DNA of 64,000 nucleotides from Knufia peltigerae (lineage: Eukaryota > Ascomycota > Eurotiomycetes > Chaetothyriales > Trichomeriaceae): NCBI GenBank assembly GCA_030247855.1, contig JAPDRN010000081.1, forward strand, positions 62,001 through 126,000, in the 5' to 3' direction. Within the stretch, counting starts at the first letter, position 1. Every line of letters begins with the position of its first letter. The notes below the pieces were generated by a model. The model did not search any database and was not told where the DNA came from. It saw only the letters and a program-made list of their open reading frames with translations. Below are positions 33,228 to 44,779 of the stretch, piece by piece. The translations under genes and the position numbers were made by a program.

Positions 33228-34220
33228 TTACATCTGGAGAAGCTTTCGAATTGCACCCGTAGTCTCTTCAGGACTTTCTTGTGCCCAAAAGTGTCCCCCT
33301 GGTAAAAAGTCTACCAATACACCTGGAGAGTTCGGTATGTATTCACGAGCCTTTTCATACCATTCGCGCGGCTCTGTTTTGCTATCAAAGCCTTGCATGA
33401 TCAACACTGGACATATCCAAGATTTTAGTAGCGTACGACGTCTTGCCAACCACTCGTTTCGGAACGTCGAACACAGAAAATATCGTTGTGCTGAGCGGCT
33501 GATGTCAGGGTAAGACCATTCTTGTATGATCCGGATCATTTCATTGTCGGGAATGGGTAAGACTGCCAGCCATGTGTACGCCCACAGAACAAGCCTTTTA
33601 GGGTCTTCCATGATACCCGTCCAAGGTGCGTTGCGGAACTGCTCTTCCTGCGGAGCAACGCTGGGATTAAAGTGATACAAATGTTGTTCACCACGACCGT
33701 AGCGAAGAATATTGTTGGGATGTTTCGCCGCAATGAAATCGGCTTGGACAGTTCCTCGGTCATGACTGACAAGATTGAATTTATCGACACCAATCTGCAG
33801 GAGCATGGCGTACAGCTGTTCTGCCGCACCTTCATGGGTGTAGTCTCCTGGTGTCTTCTCGGATTGACCGTATCCTTTTAGATCAACTCCAATGCAGCGG
33901 TGCGTACTTGCTAAGCCAGCCATTTGGTGATGCCACATATACCAAGTGGACGGGATTCCGTGTAGGAACACGATAGGTTCCCCCTCTCCAGCTTCAACAT
34001 AGTGCCAGGAAATCAGATCGTAGTCTCCGGGAGCTTTGACAAAATGATGTACAAAGGTGACTCCATCGAGGACTTCTGAATATCCATCTTTGTCGGGTAT
34101 TCGTAGTTGCATGGAGGCAAAATGCTCAAGGCGTGCATTTAGAGTCTCAGCAGCTGGCCCTGAGCCTTGGAGCAACTCTGCCGTTCTAGCAGGTAGCTCG
34201 GAATATTGGGAAGTCTCCAT
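33228..34220 (-). CDS. Alpha/beta hydrolase, epoxide hydrolase/dehalogenase-like
   Basis: Intronless, 330 residues from ATG 34220. Motifs: oxyanion loop HGIP (87-90), DLKGYGQS, nucleophile Asp154 in VSHDRG, a cap region with Trp/Tyr-rich segments, and the catalytic His in PGGHFWAQE near the C-terminus. An aspartate nucleophile with HGxP marks the epoxide hydrolase/haloalkane or haloacetate dehalogenase branch rather than serine esterases. The second HDRG residue (Arg) is typical of fluoroacetate dehalogenase-like members. It converges with the dehydroquinase gene. Beside a P450 and a GST-like protein it could open an epoxide made by the P450 (inference). Confidence 0.82.
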   Translation of the reverse strand: METSQYSELPARTAELLQGSGPAAETLNARLEHFASMQLRIPDKDGYSEVLDGVTFVHHFVKAPGDYDLISWHYVEAGEGEPIVFLHGIPSTWYMWHHQMAGLASTHRCIGVDLKGYGQSEKTPGDYTHEGAAEQLYAMLLQIGVDKFNLVSHDRGTVQADFIAAKHPNNILRYGRGEQHLYHFNPSVAPQEEQFRNAPWTGIMEDPKRLVLWAYTWLAVLPIPDNEMIRIIQEWSYPDISRSAQRYFLCSTFRNEWLARRRTLLKSWICPVLIMQGFDSKTEPREWYEKAREYIPNSPGVLVDFLPGGHFWAQESPEETTGAIRKLLQM

Positions 34221-35041
34221 GATCAGCAAAATAGTAATGTCGAGCTCGTTCAGCTGAGGTACTGTGCCGAGGACTTTATGATCGCGATCAACTTCACAAA
34301 AACTTTAGCGAAAAGAGGGAAGGTAAGGTGGTTGGTCGATAGAGATACCCGGTTTCAATGAAGAATACAGAGTATATGAAGACTCTCGGTCAGTGGAGCA
34401 GATACCCCAACGTCATCTGCGAAAGAACGTTCCTATTACAAAGCGAGCGTGAAATACACCATCGTAGAGAACTTGCAGCAGTGGGTGACATCTATCAGAG
34501 TGACTACTGTGGTCATGCTGAAATCTGCTCCTGTGTTCTTTGAAGAGCCATCACACATCGGCGCATCGCGGCGTTGACAAAGTCCATACACAGGGGTCTT
34601 CACCACGTCGTCGGACACGGCCCTTAACTACGGCCGTAATCAGAGCCTCGTTTCCAGACTTTAGCAAAATGGTGGTCACAGACCTCATCAATATCGGCCC
34701 ACAAGATCGCCATTCCATGTCAGATGCCGTAATCGTCTTCCGCGGAACCTTGACCCCGGATGAGCGAAAGCCGTTACGGGTCTCGGTTTCGCGGCATAGG
34801 ACGGGGTACATGACTAGTATCCTGTCGTCTCACGGCGGATAATGGGGTCGATAAAGCTTATCCCTAATGCGTAGGGACCACTAGTTCTGCCTGTTACGGG
34901 TTCGGAAGATACCATTTGTATCTCTCTGGTGTATATCAAAATCTATTTCCTAGTTTGCATTCAGCAAGAGGATCAATTAATGCCTGACACTTCGGGAACT
35001 TTCATAAGGAAGTTGAGAGAACAGTTGTCAATCCAGCTGTC
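34221..35041. other. intergenic, divergent promoter region
   Basis: 821 bp between the hydrolase and the GST-like gene, which are divergent. A near-palindrome with GATAA and TTATC arms lies at 34849-34864, but its spacing differs from the qa site. No gene was recognised. Confidence 0.5.
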
Positions 35042-35946
35042 ATGGCTACCAGCGTAAATGAGTATATCTTATACTACAACCGATACTCAATATGCTCCCT
35101 AATGGCTCTGTACACCCTGAGACTTCGAGGTCAGCCTAAAGATGCACAATCCGAGACGGCCGTGAGTTTGAAGGAAGTCGATATTTTTGGCCAGGAACAG
35201 TTGACGGAGCATTTCCTCTGTGATATCAATCCTGAAGGCCAGGTATGAGCAGAATTCCGAAGTACTGAATCTAGCCTGGCTAGTCGCTAAGATAATGCAA
35301 AAGGTACCTGTGCTCTCTTGCATAGGAAAATCAGGCAATATTCCAGACAGTCTGAAGATGACATTCTACATGGCATCCAAATATCCAGAACTCATGCCTG
35401 TCGCCCACGAGAAACAAATCCGTCAGTTGTTGATCGACCTCCACGCATTGAACTATTTCTCTTTGTCATTCCCTGGCCGGATGGATGTCATCCAGGGTAT
35501 TGTGGATTCAATCAAAACTCGACTTGAAGATCCGACCATCTCAAACCGATATAGAAAGGCCCTCGAATTCAAGCTGTCGATGTACGTTATTCTATGCTTT
35601 CCTAACCCTTCAAATACCACATTCCAAATCCTGATAGATGAATAGAGTGCAAAAAACAAAGGTTGACGGCCTCATTCCAACCGAAGTTACTAGAATGGAG
35701 CAACAAGCAAGGGATCTCCTTGCATCTCTGGACCGAATGGTTGGTGAAGAAAAGACATGGATCTTTAGTGACAAGCCTACAGCTCTGGATGCCCATCTAG
35801 TGGTGTTCATCGCACGTATGACAGACGTCGGGCGGGAGAATATAATTCCAGAGGGCTTGCGGAAATATGGTGCTCGAGCAAGACAAAATCCAGACTGGAC
35901 TAGCATGATGGAGGGGAGGAAGACCATGGTTCCAAAAGGCAACTGA
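35042..35946 (+). CDS. Glutathione S-transferase-like protein
   Basis: Exons 35042-35242, 35304-35581 and 35646-35946 give 259 residues. The N-terminal part has YILYYNRYSICSLMALYTLRLRG, then NPEGQVPVLSC across the first splice, which is the cis-Pro (VPVL) loop of a thioredoxin-fold GST_N domain. The all-helical C-terminal domain ends with KTWIFSDKPTALDAHLVVFIARM, a GST_C-type segment with the conserved Asp after ALDA. Fungal GSTs of this kind conjugate or isomerise electrophiles, and some are maleylacetoacetate isomerase-like. The active-site residue is probably one of the Ser in YSICS. It sits between an epoxide-hydrolase-like gene and a P450, the usual trio for oxidising and detoxifying a ring compound. 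Confidence 0.75.
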
Positions 35947-36719
35947 AGATGTCCATAGTTGCTAACTCCACTGTCTTTGATGAAAATTCCTTAAATCACC
36001 CCGGTCAATATATTATCTTCGGAGTAAAAAAGCAGTGACTCCCATTGCTTCTCAAATTTCTCCAGACTTCTAGAATCGCAAACGGCTCCGCACGTTTGGG
36101 ATAGTCGTTCCTATATCATTTTCACACCGACTGGGTGGATGGAGCGCATACTGCCCGAGTCGCCCAAATCATGGCGCCGATACAGTACCTGACTATGGGG
36201 GGGTAAGGGGAGGGGGGCGCTTCCACTAGCAGTTCTTGAGTTTTTCTGGATCTCTGGACTTATTGCGCGCATCCAGATCCGTCCTCCGTCCGTCTGTCCC
36301 AGCGTATTGAGGTCGCGAACTTTACGGCCGTGTCTTGACTCACAAACCGCGCTCAGGCCCTTTTTTGTCAGTCTATGAGCGGTCTTCAGGTGCAGCCGTG
36401 CTTGACCGTGTCTCACGTGAATGGCGATCCTATCGGCCGAGCATTTCTGACTCCAGGGTACTGGGCAGATCTCTGGGGCGGGAAGTGGAGGGATCCTGGG
36501 GTGTCTTTCAGGGTGGGTTATTGACATAGCAATGTACTGTATGCTGGTCGCAGTCTAACATGACGTCTTCCATTGACACACCAGAAGTTTTTCCAATCTC
36601 ACGGTTTCCCGACTTCTGCCGTGTATACTATATGATGTTGATGACCCTCACCTGCTGGAAGAACCGAAGCTGGCTCCACGTCATATCACGATTAACAGCC
36701 TCCACCCCTCTCGATCAAC
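35947..36719. other. intergenic with G-rich tract
   Basis: 773 bp between the GST-like and P450 genes. A strong G tract lies near 36196-36219 (runs of 7, 4, 2 and 6 G), able in principle to form a G-quadruplex on the plus strand. An open frame on the minus strand (36111-36527) has no domain and is not called. Confidence 0.45.
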
Positions 36720-38377
36720 ATGTCTGCAACCATTATTTTGGTGGCTGCCTCTATATGCTCATATTTTTTGTACCATCTTTTCGTCCTTAGAGCGAAATAC
36801 CATGGTTTTAAACGTCTCCCTGGTCCGAAGGGTTACCCTCTTATTGGTAGTATACTCGATTTTCCCAAGGCTTTCTCCTATCACAAGTTCACGGAGTGGG
36901 CTGCTGTGTACGGGCCCATATATCAGGTCAATATCTTGGGAGCGACACATGTGGTCATCTCGGACGTAAATATCGCCAACGACATGCTCGCTCTCAGAGG
37001 AGCCCATTACTCGGATCGGCCTGTTATCGTTATGCTACACGACCTTGTATCCGGAGGCGGTAATCTAGGCTCGAGTCCGTTGAACAAATACTGGCGAAAT
37101 GCTCGAAAATTGGCGGCGGCTCAACTTTCTACGGTTTCCCTTGAAGGATGGGGAGATATGCAGATATTCGAGGCCGCACGGCTAGTTGATGACCTTGTCC
37201 AGGATCCCGATCGATATGACTATTTCTTCGAACGGTATTCGTCCGTCACCATGTTGCAAATCATCTACGGGAAAAAGGTATCCCGTGCCGAAGAAGAGGG
37301 CCACGTGAAGAAAATTATGACTATTGTTCATACCCTCGAGCGAACCGGAGCCCCGGGGGCTTATCTAGTCGACTTTCTCCCTTTTCTGAGATATCTGCCA
37401 AAGTCCCTCGCAGGGTTCAAACGAGAGGCCGAAAAACTACACAACTTTGAGTACTCATATTTCCATGGACTGGTGACTGAGGCACGTGAGCGATATATCA
37501 CTGAGAAGCCATCGAATGACGGCACTCGCGCCGTTATCTACGGCTACTTGGACAATGAGAAGAACTACGACCTATCAGACTTCGACTTGGCCTATTGCCT
37601 AGGGACACTGTTCGAGGGCGGCTCGGGAACTACCTCATCCACCATGCAATCATTTTGCCTAGCCATGTGGTACTACCCGGAATGGCAGAAAAAAATTCAA
37701 CAAGAGATCGATGAGGTTATCGGCGACCGTCTACCCACTTTCGATGACTTTCCAAGATTACCGACAGTGCGTGCTGCAATCAAGGAGACCCTACGATGGA
37801 GGCCGGTAGTACCTGGAGGTAAGTAACCAATCACCCTGCACCCTATGACTGCAGAAATACGAAAACCGCGACCCAAGGTCAGGACTTGAACGGATACAAT
37901 ACTGACTTTCAAGGGATCCCACATCTATCAACCAAGGAAGGCAGCTTTGACGACTTCTTCATCCCCAAAGGCGCCATCATTCACGCTAACCAGTATGCGA
38001 TGTTTAAAGACGAGAGCATTTACCCTGACGCCGAAAGCTACAATCCGGAACGTTGGCTAGATCCGAAGTATCCCACTTTCCAAGCTCCCCTGAACCAATA
38101 CCCAAACATTAAACGTTACGCGTCTTTCGGGTTTGGCCGGCGAATCTGTCCTGGTTTCGTTGTGGCCGAGCGGTCCTTGTTCATCGAGACGACTATGTTG
38201 ATGTGGGCGTGTAGCGTGACTAAGAAACACGATGATGACGGAGCAGTGATTCCAGTGCCATGGTACGAGTATAAACCCGGGGTCAACACTGGTCCAAAAA
38301 GGTTTCAGTTTGCGGTGAAAATTCGAGAAGAGAAAAGAGCTCAAATGCTGAGGAAGGCGTGTCAAGAACAATACTGA
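36720..38377 (+). CDS. Cytochrome P450 monooxygenase
   Basis: Exons 36720-37818 and 37914-38377 (phase 1) give 520 residues. An N-terminal membrane anchor (about residues 2-24) is followed by the proline-rich LPGPKGYP. The I-helix reads FEGGSGTTSST, ExxR is ETLR, the PERW block is NPERWLDP, and the heme loop is FGFGRRICPG with Cys445. It is a complete microsomal class II P450, distantly of the O-methylsterigmatocystin oxidoreductase-like clan. The reaction would be NADPH- and reductase-dependent hydroxylation. The substrate is unknown; in this setting an aromatic acid or a ring derived from quinate is possible. A dispersed repeat begins 184 bp after its stop. Confidence 0.9.
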
Positions 38378-39020
38378 TTGGCGAGATCGATGCAGTCCGC
38401 CGTAAGCTTTCACATACGGTAATAAATGTCGATGTTATCAGTCAATCAACATTTTGATTTCGCATGTGTGACTGTTTCTCGGTTGTTTGATAAAGTGCAG
38501 CCTGCCTTGAGAGAAAGCTGAAGTAAAAAAAAGTTGTAGACGCAAGCTACGAGCGCTGCCGATGGACATCCATGGCATCGGGAAGTGGTCTGAGATTCGT
38601 GTGCAAACGAGGGCTTGTTTTGTCACAATAACGCTAGGGCATCATTGAGCGCAGTTTGGTCGAGCTTCTCCGCGGTTGAAAACTGCTAGCGAGGAAGCTC
38701 AGTGTAGCAAAGCTTAAGACACAAGTATAGTCTAGTAGTGTTTTGACTTTTCTGAATACTCAGGCTCGTTAGTGAAATTATAAAATGCAGTGCCCAGGTG
38801 TAATCCTTAGATGGGAAACGATCAAAGGTTCTCTCGAGGTTCATTTGCGCTATATCATTTGGCGTAGTGAAAAAGTTAGTGCAAAACGAGTCTAAGCCGA
38901 GATACGAAATGACAGCTATCTTAGCGATTTCTTAAGATTTTGCAATACGTGTTAAAAATATTGGTAAATAATTTTATTAATCTAGAGTATCTAGATAGAA
39001 AGACCTAATTACTCATTATG
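38378..39020. other. intergenic: dispersed repeat and AT-rich tract
   Basis: 643 bp between the P450 and the second dehydratase. It contains copy A of the dispersed repeat (38561-38704) and an AT-rich stretch at about 38890-39010 without coding potential, which may be decayed mobile DNA. Confidence 0.5.
38561..38704 (+). repeat. Dispersed direct repeat, copy A
   Basis: Aligned by eye without gaps to 59188-59330, this segment differs at about 22 of 143 positions (about 85% identity). About 15 differences are transitions. It begins GATGGACAT and contains TTTGGTCGAGCTTCTCCGCGG, shared exactly apart from its first base context. No open frame or terminal repeats were seen, so it may be a fragment of an old transposon. 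Confidence 0.7.
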
Positions 39021-40082
39021 TTACTCCGTATTACTCTGCCTATTCTGTAGGTCATTCCGGACCGTCTCACTAGCTTTTTGCTTGAGCACCTCGATCATCC
39101 TCTTCCACGACTTTATAGCGCGACGTGCGTACTCATCAGGGATGTGAGGCCGTGGATTGAACAGATGTCGCGAAAAGCTTTCGGCACTAATTAAGCCCAA
39201 ATAGCCCATTTTCACGACAATGGTCTCCAGGATCTTCTCCACCGGCAGGTAACCCCCATACTCTTCTTCGTAGCAAAATAGTCTTGCATTTCGGGACCAA
39301 CTCATCCTTGGTCTCTGCATCTGGTCATAAAACGGATGACCCTCAACCAAAGGCTCATATAATCTCTCAGCATCACTAGGTTGCACGTAGAATATCTTCT
39401 TGACGTCGAGCTCCCGAATCATCTCGTCCAGCGACTCGTCCAATGCTCTGTCACCGTCTTCGTTCATCCCAGACATCGCTGTAGGATCTCCCCACACGCG
39501 GGCTGCAATGTGGTAGGTATCAAGACACAATCCAAAATTAGGCCTGTTGACCCGCTTCACCATCTCCCATGTGCCCTGCCAGGTGTCGATGTGTGTGCCC
39601 CATGCGACGCCTTCGTAGGCGAAGGATATAGGTTGCGCCTGTTTCAGGCCCATTTCAGCCATCTCAATTAGATCTTGCGTGATGATACCGACATCACCCG
39701 TGGTACCCTCACCCAGCCAGTTCGTTGGTATCTGAATGAGGCGGGTTCCGAGGACAGCTGCCATCTTCAACCACAGCTCGAGCTTCCTGATCCTCACCGC
39801 GTGCTCCGCTCGGTCTAGCAGACCTTCGTAGAACCAGAATGGTTGCAATACCACAACTTTCAGACCGAGGTCATCGCATATCTTCCGGATAGATTCGGCT
39901 CCCTTTATCTGACCTTGCGCAGAGTCATCGTGGCCCAGGGTTTTTGCTTCGTTGATGATGTCGGCCTCGACGATCTCCACACATTTGAAGCCATGGCTTG
40001 CCGCTGCAGAGAGGCGCTTAGTGATCGGGTGTACCTCTGGATTTCCCAATGACACCGAAGCAAGTGTGGGCTCGAAGTCCAT
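39021..40082 (-). CDS. 3-dehydroshikimate dehydratase-like enzyme (copy 2)
   Basis: Intronless, 353 residues from ATG 40082. The same TIM-barrel family as the QutC-type gene at 23968: HGFKCVEIVEADI, LQPFWFYEGLLDRAEHA, FAYEGVAWGTHIDTW, CLDTYHIAARVWGDP, FYVQPSDAERL, MSWSRNARLF and a tail with SAESFSRHLF. The metal-site glutamate and aspartate are kept, but the residue after CLDTY is His where copy 1 has Asn, and VQPSDAER replaces VQVVDAER. Changes next to the metal centre could alter substrate range while keeping the ring-dehydration chemistry. It lies on the minus strand in front of a run of dehydrogenases rather than beside the qut regulators. A 3-dehydroshikimate or closely related substrate is likely. 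Confidence 0.85.
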   Translation of the reverse strand: MDFEPTLASVSLGNPEVHPITKRLSAAASHGFKCVEIVEADIINEAKTLGHDDSAQGQIKGAESIRKICDDLGLKVVVLQPFWFYEGLLDRAEHAVRIRKLELWLKMAAVLGTRLIQIPTNWLGEGTTGDVGIITQDLIEMAEMGLKQAQPISFAYEGVAWGTHIDTWQGTWEMVKRVNRPNFGLCLDTYHIAARVWGDPTAMSGMNEDGDRALDESLDEMIRELDVKKIFYVQPSDAERLYEPLVEGHPFYDQMQRPRMSWSRNARLFCYEEEYGGYLPVEKILETIVVKMGYLGLISAESFSRHLFNPRPHIPDEYARRAIKSWKRMIEVLKQKASETVRNDLQNRQSNTE

Positions 40083-40636
40083 CCTTCCTGGGTTTTAATC
40101 TTTGGGGGATGATGGCATGGGGGTGGTTGAATGGGAAACGCCTAGGGAAGAAGCTGGAACATGAGTCAATGTCTTAATAACAAACGGCTCAATTCTTCAA
40201 TACAACAGTGCGTGGAAACCTACCGAGCACATGTCTGCGATAGCTGACAAGTAATTCTGTGGTATTCACAGCCGATGAAGTCAAATCGGCCCGAAGACGA
40301 GCAGATACGGCCCATTTCCATCTCGTCCCTTTGTTGCAGGTTGGGTGCAGAACGGGGCCAAGGATCACCGGTACAAGTCATAGCCGAATTAGTGAGCCTT
40401 CTACGCCAATGCGCTCGGCCTGATGGGAAAATTCATCTCGAGTTCTTCGAAGTCAAGTCACTCCCCGCAATTTGGACGGTCGTGATGTGGGGTGGAATTG
40501 CCAGATACTTTGGGCCAAGGTACCTAGGTAGGACGGAGTGGCCACCTCGTTTGCTATCGTAGCACTCAACACTGTCCAGCGACGTAGTCTTTTACTCTTA
40601 ACATGATTCATATCGCTTGAGTTCGGAAAGCCACGC
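40083..40636. other. intergenic
   Basis: 554 bp upstream of dehydratase copy 2. No qa-type site, repeat or coding motif was found. Confidence 0.45.
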
Positions 40637-41869
40637 CTATTTGGGCCGGGAGTCTAATTTGACTGGGTAGTCAGTGGTCTCAATTTCAGTCGGATAGACA
40701 ATGTTCGCCTGCCGCCGGATTTCGTCCACAGTTTCCATGACGAGTATCGATTCATCCCAAGGTATGGTGCGGCATTCCACCTCCTCAGCAATCCAACATC
40801 TCGCCGCGGCGTCTGCTTCCCAAAACATCCCGTGGCCGCCTGCAGGAATATCGAACTTGCGCTCAAACGCTTCTTTGCCAATCATGTTGGGTATCACTTT
40901 GATGCTCTGAGGTCGATGGGCGGGTCCCCATACTTGGATCTCGCCTTTCAAGCCATATATGTGAACCGTGGGGCCTCCGTCAGCAGTTGCATCTGGTAGA
41001 ACCATCGAGGTAGTTGCGATGCCATGTGCAGTCTTCAGCCTCGAGTTAGACGGCATGTCGAAGCGCATGACCAAGCTTGTCATCTGATCTGTCCCGGAAG
41101 ATTCGTGAAACTCGACAAGGCTCGACAGACTATGAGGAGGGCGTCGAGTCTCGGGATTTTGGGTGTGATAAAGCGTTTGAAACAGCCATGTAAGGGTGTA
41201 GACCCCAATATCCAGTAGTGCACCGCCGGCCAATGACTTGTTGAGGTAGCGATGTGATGGATCTAAAGCTTCGGGGTCTGTTCCAGTCGAGTTATTAACA
41301 TAGACTCGGACAAGGTCGCCGATCACCCCGTCCTGGATCATCTGGCGTATGGTGATGCTCAGAGGGAAGAAGCGCGTCCAAACTGCTTCCATGAAGAAAA
41401 GCGACTTCTCGCGAGCCACCTCGTACAACTTGTGTGCCTGGACAGAAGTCACGGTCACAGGCTTCTCACAGAGTACTGCTTTGCCATTGCTCAACGCGAG
41501 CATGCAGTTTTGATAGTGATGTGAGTGCGGACTCGAGATGTACACGAGGTCAATGCTTGGATCTTGGACGAGCTCTTCATATGATCCATACGTATTGCAC
41601 GCGATTTCCGAGGGTTGCCGCGGTTGGACTATCTCTTCCTTGAAACGCTCCGCCGAGGCTGCTGACGACGAAGAAGCAACACCAGTCACAACGTGGATAA
41701 TGTCTTCTGTTCCCCTGGACTTGGGATCAATCAGGAGGTCTTTGGCGAACGTCCTAGCAATATCACCCGTAGCTGAAATGAAATCAGTAAGTAATTCGCA
41801 CTATTGTTGAATCTTAGTCCACTCACCCATCAAGCCCCAGCGGACAACCTTGGGTGTAGCTGGCGCCAT
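40637..41869 (-). CDS. Gfo/Idh/MocA-family NAD(P)-dependent oxidoreductase
   Basis: A 43-nt first exon (41827-41869, MAPATPKVVRWGLMA) joins 40637-41772 to give 392 residues. The Rossmann start RWGLMATGDIA is completed only by the splice. ISSPHSHHYQNCMLAL and CEKPVTV (the EKP motif) follow, with MEAVWTRFFP after the catalytic region and a C-terminal beta-sheet domain. MEAVWTRFFP is characteristic of dimeric dihydrodiol dehydrogenase-like members, which oxidise trans-dihydrodiols and some sugars. A cyclic diol is therefore a sensible substrate class. The gene is co-oriented with the aldehyde dehydrogenase upstream. Confidence 0.85.
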
Positions 41870-42545
41870 CTTCAGTCGACACAGCCTTGTTCAACCGTCA
41901 CACAACTTCAAGCAAATATCGATGTCGTTAAACAGCAATGAAAGCGATCAGTGCGGGGCGGCACCTTTTAGCTGATCTGGCGTCTTGTTAAAAAAAATCT
42001 TTTGGTTACAACGACACGAAGCAACGATTATTGATGTGGATTTCAGTCTAGTGTACGGCTGTATCCTCAGCCGTGGCTTTTCCAGTGCGTTTGGAGCTGG
42101 ATCAAGCTCCGGGTATGTTTTCTGTTACGGAGGGCATATCGATGATCAACATTGTTAGTATCTACATACCGTAGCCGGGCCGAGCTCCCTTCCTAGAAAA
42201 TCATGAATGCTAGCTGCCTCGTAGCCTAATAATGATTTAGCTTTACACTGTATGGGGCCGCCTGTTGTTGAATTAGCAGAGAGAGGATACGCTTCCTGCT
42301 GCTGGTGAGTGGGCGAGAGTGGTACGCACCCTAGCTTGTGTCAAGTGTCGTCGATAACTCTGGGGCAGACCGTTCGACTTCAAGATCATCAAAGTAGCAT
42401 TCAGAATTACTCTGAAAATATGCTAGTACCAATCTCAACGATGACATGAGTGACGCGTTTGACACCACTAGAATCAAAACTTTGAACGAGAGATGATCAG
42501 AACTTCTGTACACCTAGAGATAAAAGATGATATACTTCATTTCTG
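41870..42545. other. intergenic
   Basis: 676 bp between the Gfo/Idh/MocA gene and the aldehyde dehydrogenase stop. No additional gene was recognised. Confidence 0.45.
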
Positions 42546-44422
42546 CTACTCGTCACCATGATTCACAAAAATAGACTTTTCCTGGGTCCATGCAAGCAGG
42601 GCCGCTGAGCCCTTCTGACGCCCTATTCCTGATGCCTTAAAGCCCCCGAAAGGTAGCTCATAGGCGCCATATGGGGACGCGGTGTTGACGCCCACACTCC
42701 CCGCTTCCAGAGCTCTTGCAACTCTCATGGCCTTATTGATGTCTTTCGTAAAGACCGAAGCATAAAGACCATCTAATCCATTGGTTAGCAATCCTATCTG
42801 TGTGCTACGTGAGGGGCGAGCGACTGACATTCTGTATCGTTAGCCCGGTGCACCACCTCTTCTTCCGATTCAAACTCGTGCAGCACCAATACAGGGCCGA
42901 ATATCTCTTCCATATTGGCTCGGCTGGTGTCGGGAATCTTTGTAAGAATCGTTGGGAGGATGAAATTCTTGCCAAATTCCCGTGCGGGTTTTCCGCCGAG
43001 CAGCACCTCCCCGTCCTTCTTCGCGATATCGAAATAGCGAAGGATGTTTTGCGCTTGTTTCGAGTCTGCTTGAGGGCCAAGGGAAGTATCTGGCTTGCTT
43101 GGGTCGCCCTGATTAAGAGTTTTGAAGCGAGCAGCAAGCAGTTCTTTGAATTTGCCCGCCACTGGTTTCTCGACGTACGCTCGTGAAGAAGCAGTACAAA
43201 TCTGTCCAGCATCTGTGGAATGCTTAGCACAAGGACATAATCAGTGGGACATGCCCACACTGACTCGTGGTGATCGACTTCATGGCAAAAGTCGCAGCTT
43301 GTTCCAGATTCGCATCTGCGAAGACGAGCAGCGGCGACTTGCCTCCGAGCTCCAGTGCTACGTCCTTCAGATTCGATTTTGCTGCAGCCTGCATCACAGC
43401 ACGACCGGCATTCGTTGATCCTGTGAAGCTTATTTTACTGTCATGGCTTAGCAGGATGACGTTGCTCAATACAAGCCCGCGTACTTACCGAATCTTCATA
43501 TGGGAAGACAGCAATGATCCTGTATCGCCTGCTCCTGATATGATGTTGACAATTCCAGGTGGGAACCCGGCTTCTGCAGAGAGCTGGCCCAGGTATATGC
43601 CCTGTTGATGCAGTCAGTACACATATGTCGGGGTCATGGGGCAATGCGAGGGTCCTACACTGAGAGGCGATTTCTCCGATGTCTCATCGAAAACCAATTG
43701 TCAGCACATCGAAAATAAGTAACCGCTGGGAGCCTGCTCACCTTCAGTATCAAAGCATTTCCAGCGCCGCAAGATGGACCAATCTCATGGCATGCCTTCA
43801 CTTTGTCAACAACGCTGCTTGATACAACTGAAGCTAAACGCTCACCAACATCGTTGGGAAATTCCAGGGGACGATAGCAGCGACAACTCCGAATGGCTGC
43901 CGCACCATCAAATTGAGATGGTCAGACGCGTTGAGAGAGGTTCGGCCATGAACAATTTCAACCAGCCCAGAGAAGAAATTCATGATGTTTCGCCCCTCCT
44001 CGATATCTTCTGCCACCTGACACACAGGTTTACCCATGCATACCGAGTCAAGCTTCAGTCCAGTCAGTTACAAATACCTCAGCCTAAAAATGCATACACG
44101 GCTGACCTCTTGGAGATACTCTCTGTTTTCATGGATCAAGTCCGAAAACTTTCGCATCACCCTCGCCCTCAGATATGCTGGCGTCGCGGACCATCTGGGC
44201 TGAGCGTCTTGAGCTGCCCGAACTGCCTTGTCGACATCAGCCTCACTTGCAATCGGCACATCAGCGATATGAGTGCCTGTGGCTGGATTCTGGACCTCAT
44301 GTCAGTGTCGCCTGGGAACCCTTTTCCCTTGATGTGCAACGAACGTATAACGGATAAGTCTTGCCCAGCTCCGGGTTGGCATACTCGCCATTGATCCACA
44401 GCCTGGTTTCGTACTTTGACAT
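42546..44422 (-). CDS. NAD-dependent aldehyde dehydrogenase
   Basis: Start ATG 44422 (MSKYETRLWINGEY). About eight or nine short introns must be removed; checked junctions include PTML|ACHEIG and SITT|NAGQICTASSR. Motifs in order: NPATGTHIADVP, PWNFPTML, FTGSTNAGRAV, LELGGKSPL with the general-base Glu, GQICTASSR with the catalytic Cys, EEIFGPVLVLHEF, and PFGGFKASGIGRQKG. All ALDH landmarks are present, so the enzyme should be active. The family oxidises aliphatic or aromatic aldehydes to acids with NAD(P)+. It lies in a run of dehydrogenases with Gfo/Idh/MocA, a beta-hydroxyacid dehydrogenase and two SDRs, suggesting successive oxidation of one polyol or alcohol substrate (inference). Confidence 0.87.
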
Positions 44423-44779
44423 GTTGTTACTTAGCGAAGCTAGTATCAATCTCCTGGAAGACTTCTCAGTCGAAAACAAACTGACAGTTTCATTAACTCT
44501 TAGATATGTGCATCGAGAGTGGTGATTAAAAGGCACATTGAACCTGACAGAGCGGAAGTGCATTTTGCCATTTTTCTACCGGCCTTTCGATTCCTTTGAG
44601 GGGCTGTGGAGAAGAGAGCTTCGGACGAAGAAATAGCGCTCCAAGCTCAAGATCATGGTTCAATGTGGCCGGACAGATATATGGGCCACAGCGCATACTG
44701 ATTATAAATGACTAAGAGCGAGCCATTGCCGCGAAACCACGGTTGTACTTTTAACGATTTTCGCGAAGAGGCCTTCATC
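44423..44779. other. divergent promoter region
   Basis: 357 bp between the aldehyde dehydrogenase start and the plus-strand dehydrogenase start. A TTATAAAT stretch near 44701-44708 overlaps an in-frame upstream ATG (44708), which is why ATG 44780 was preferred. Confidence 0.45.

Noticed and set aside
34849..34864. CGATAAAGCTTATCCC as a third qa-type activator site
   Set aside because: The GATAA and TTATC arms are three bases apart rather than four, so it does not fit the consensus; it is also upstream of a GST-like gene.
36111..36527. 138-residue minus-strand open frame as a gene
   Set aside because: Pro/His/Arg-rich composition imposed by the G tract, no domain and no splice or start context.
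38890..39010. AT-rich tract as a replication origin or MITE
   Set aside because: No inverted terminal repeats or ARS-type consensus could be identified by eye; only the base composition is unusual.
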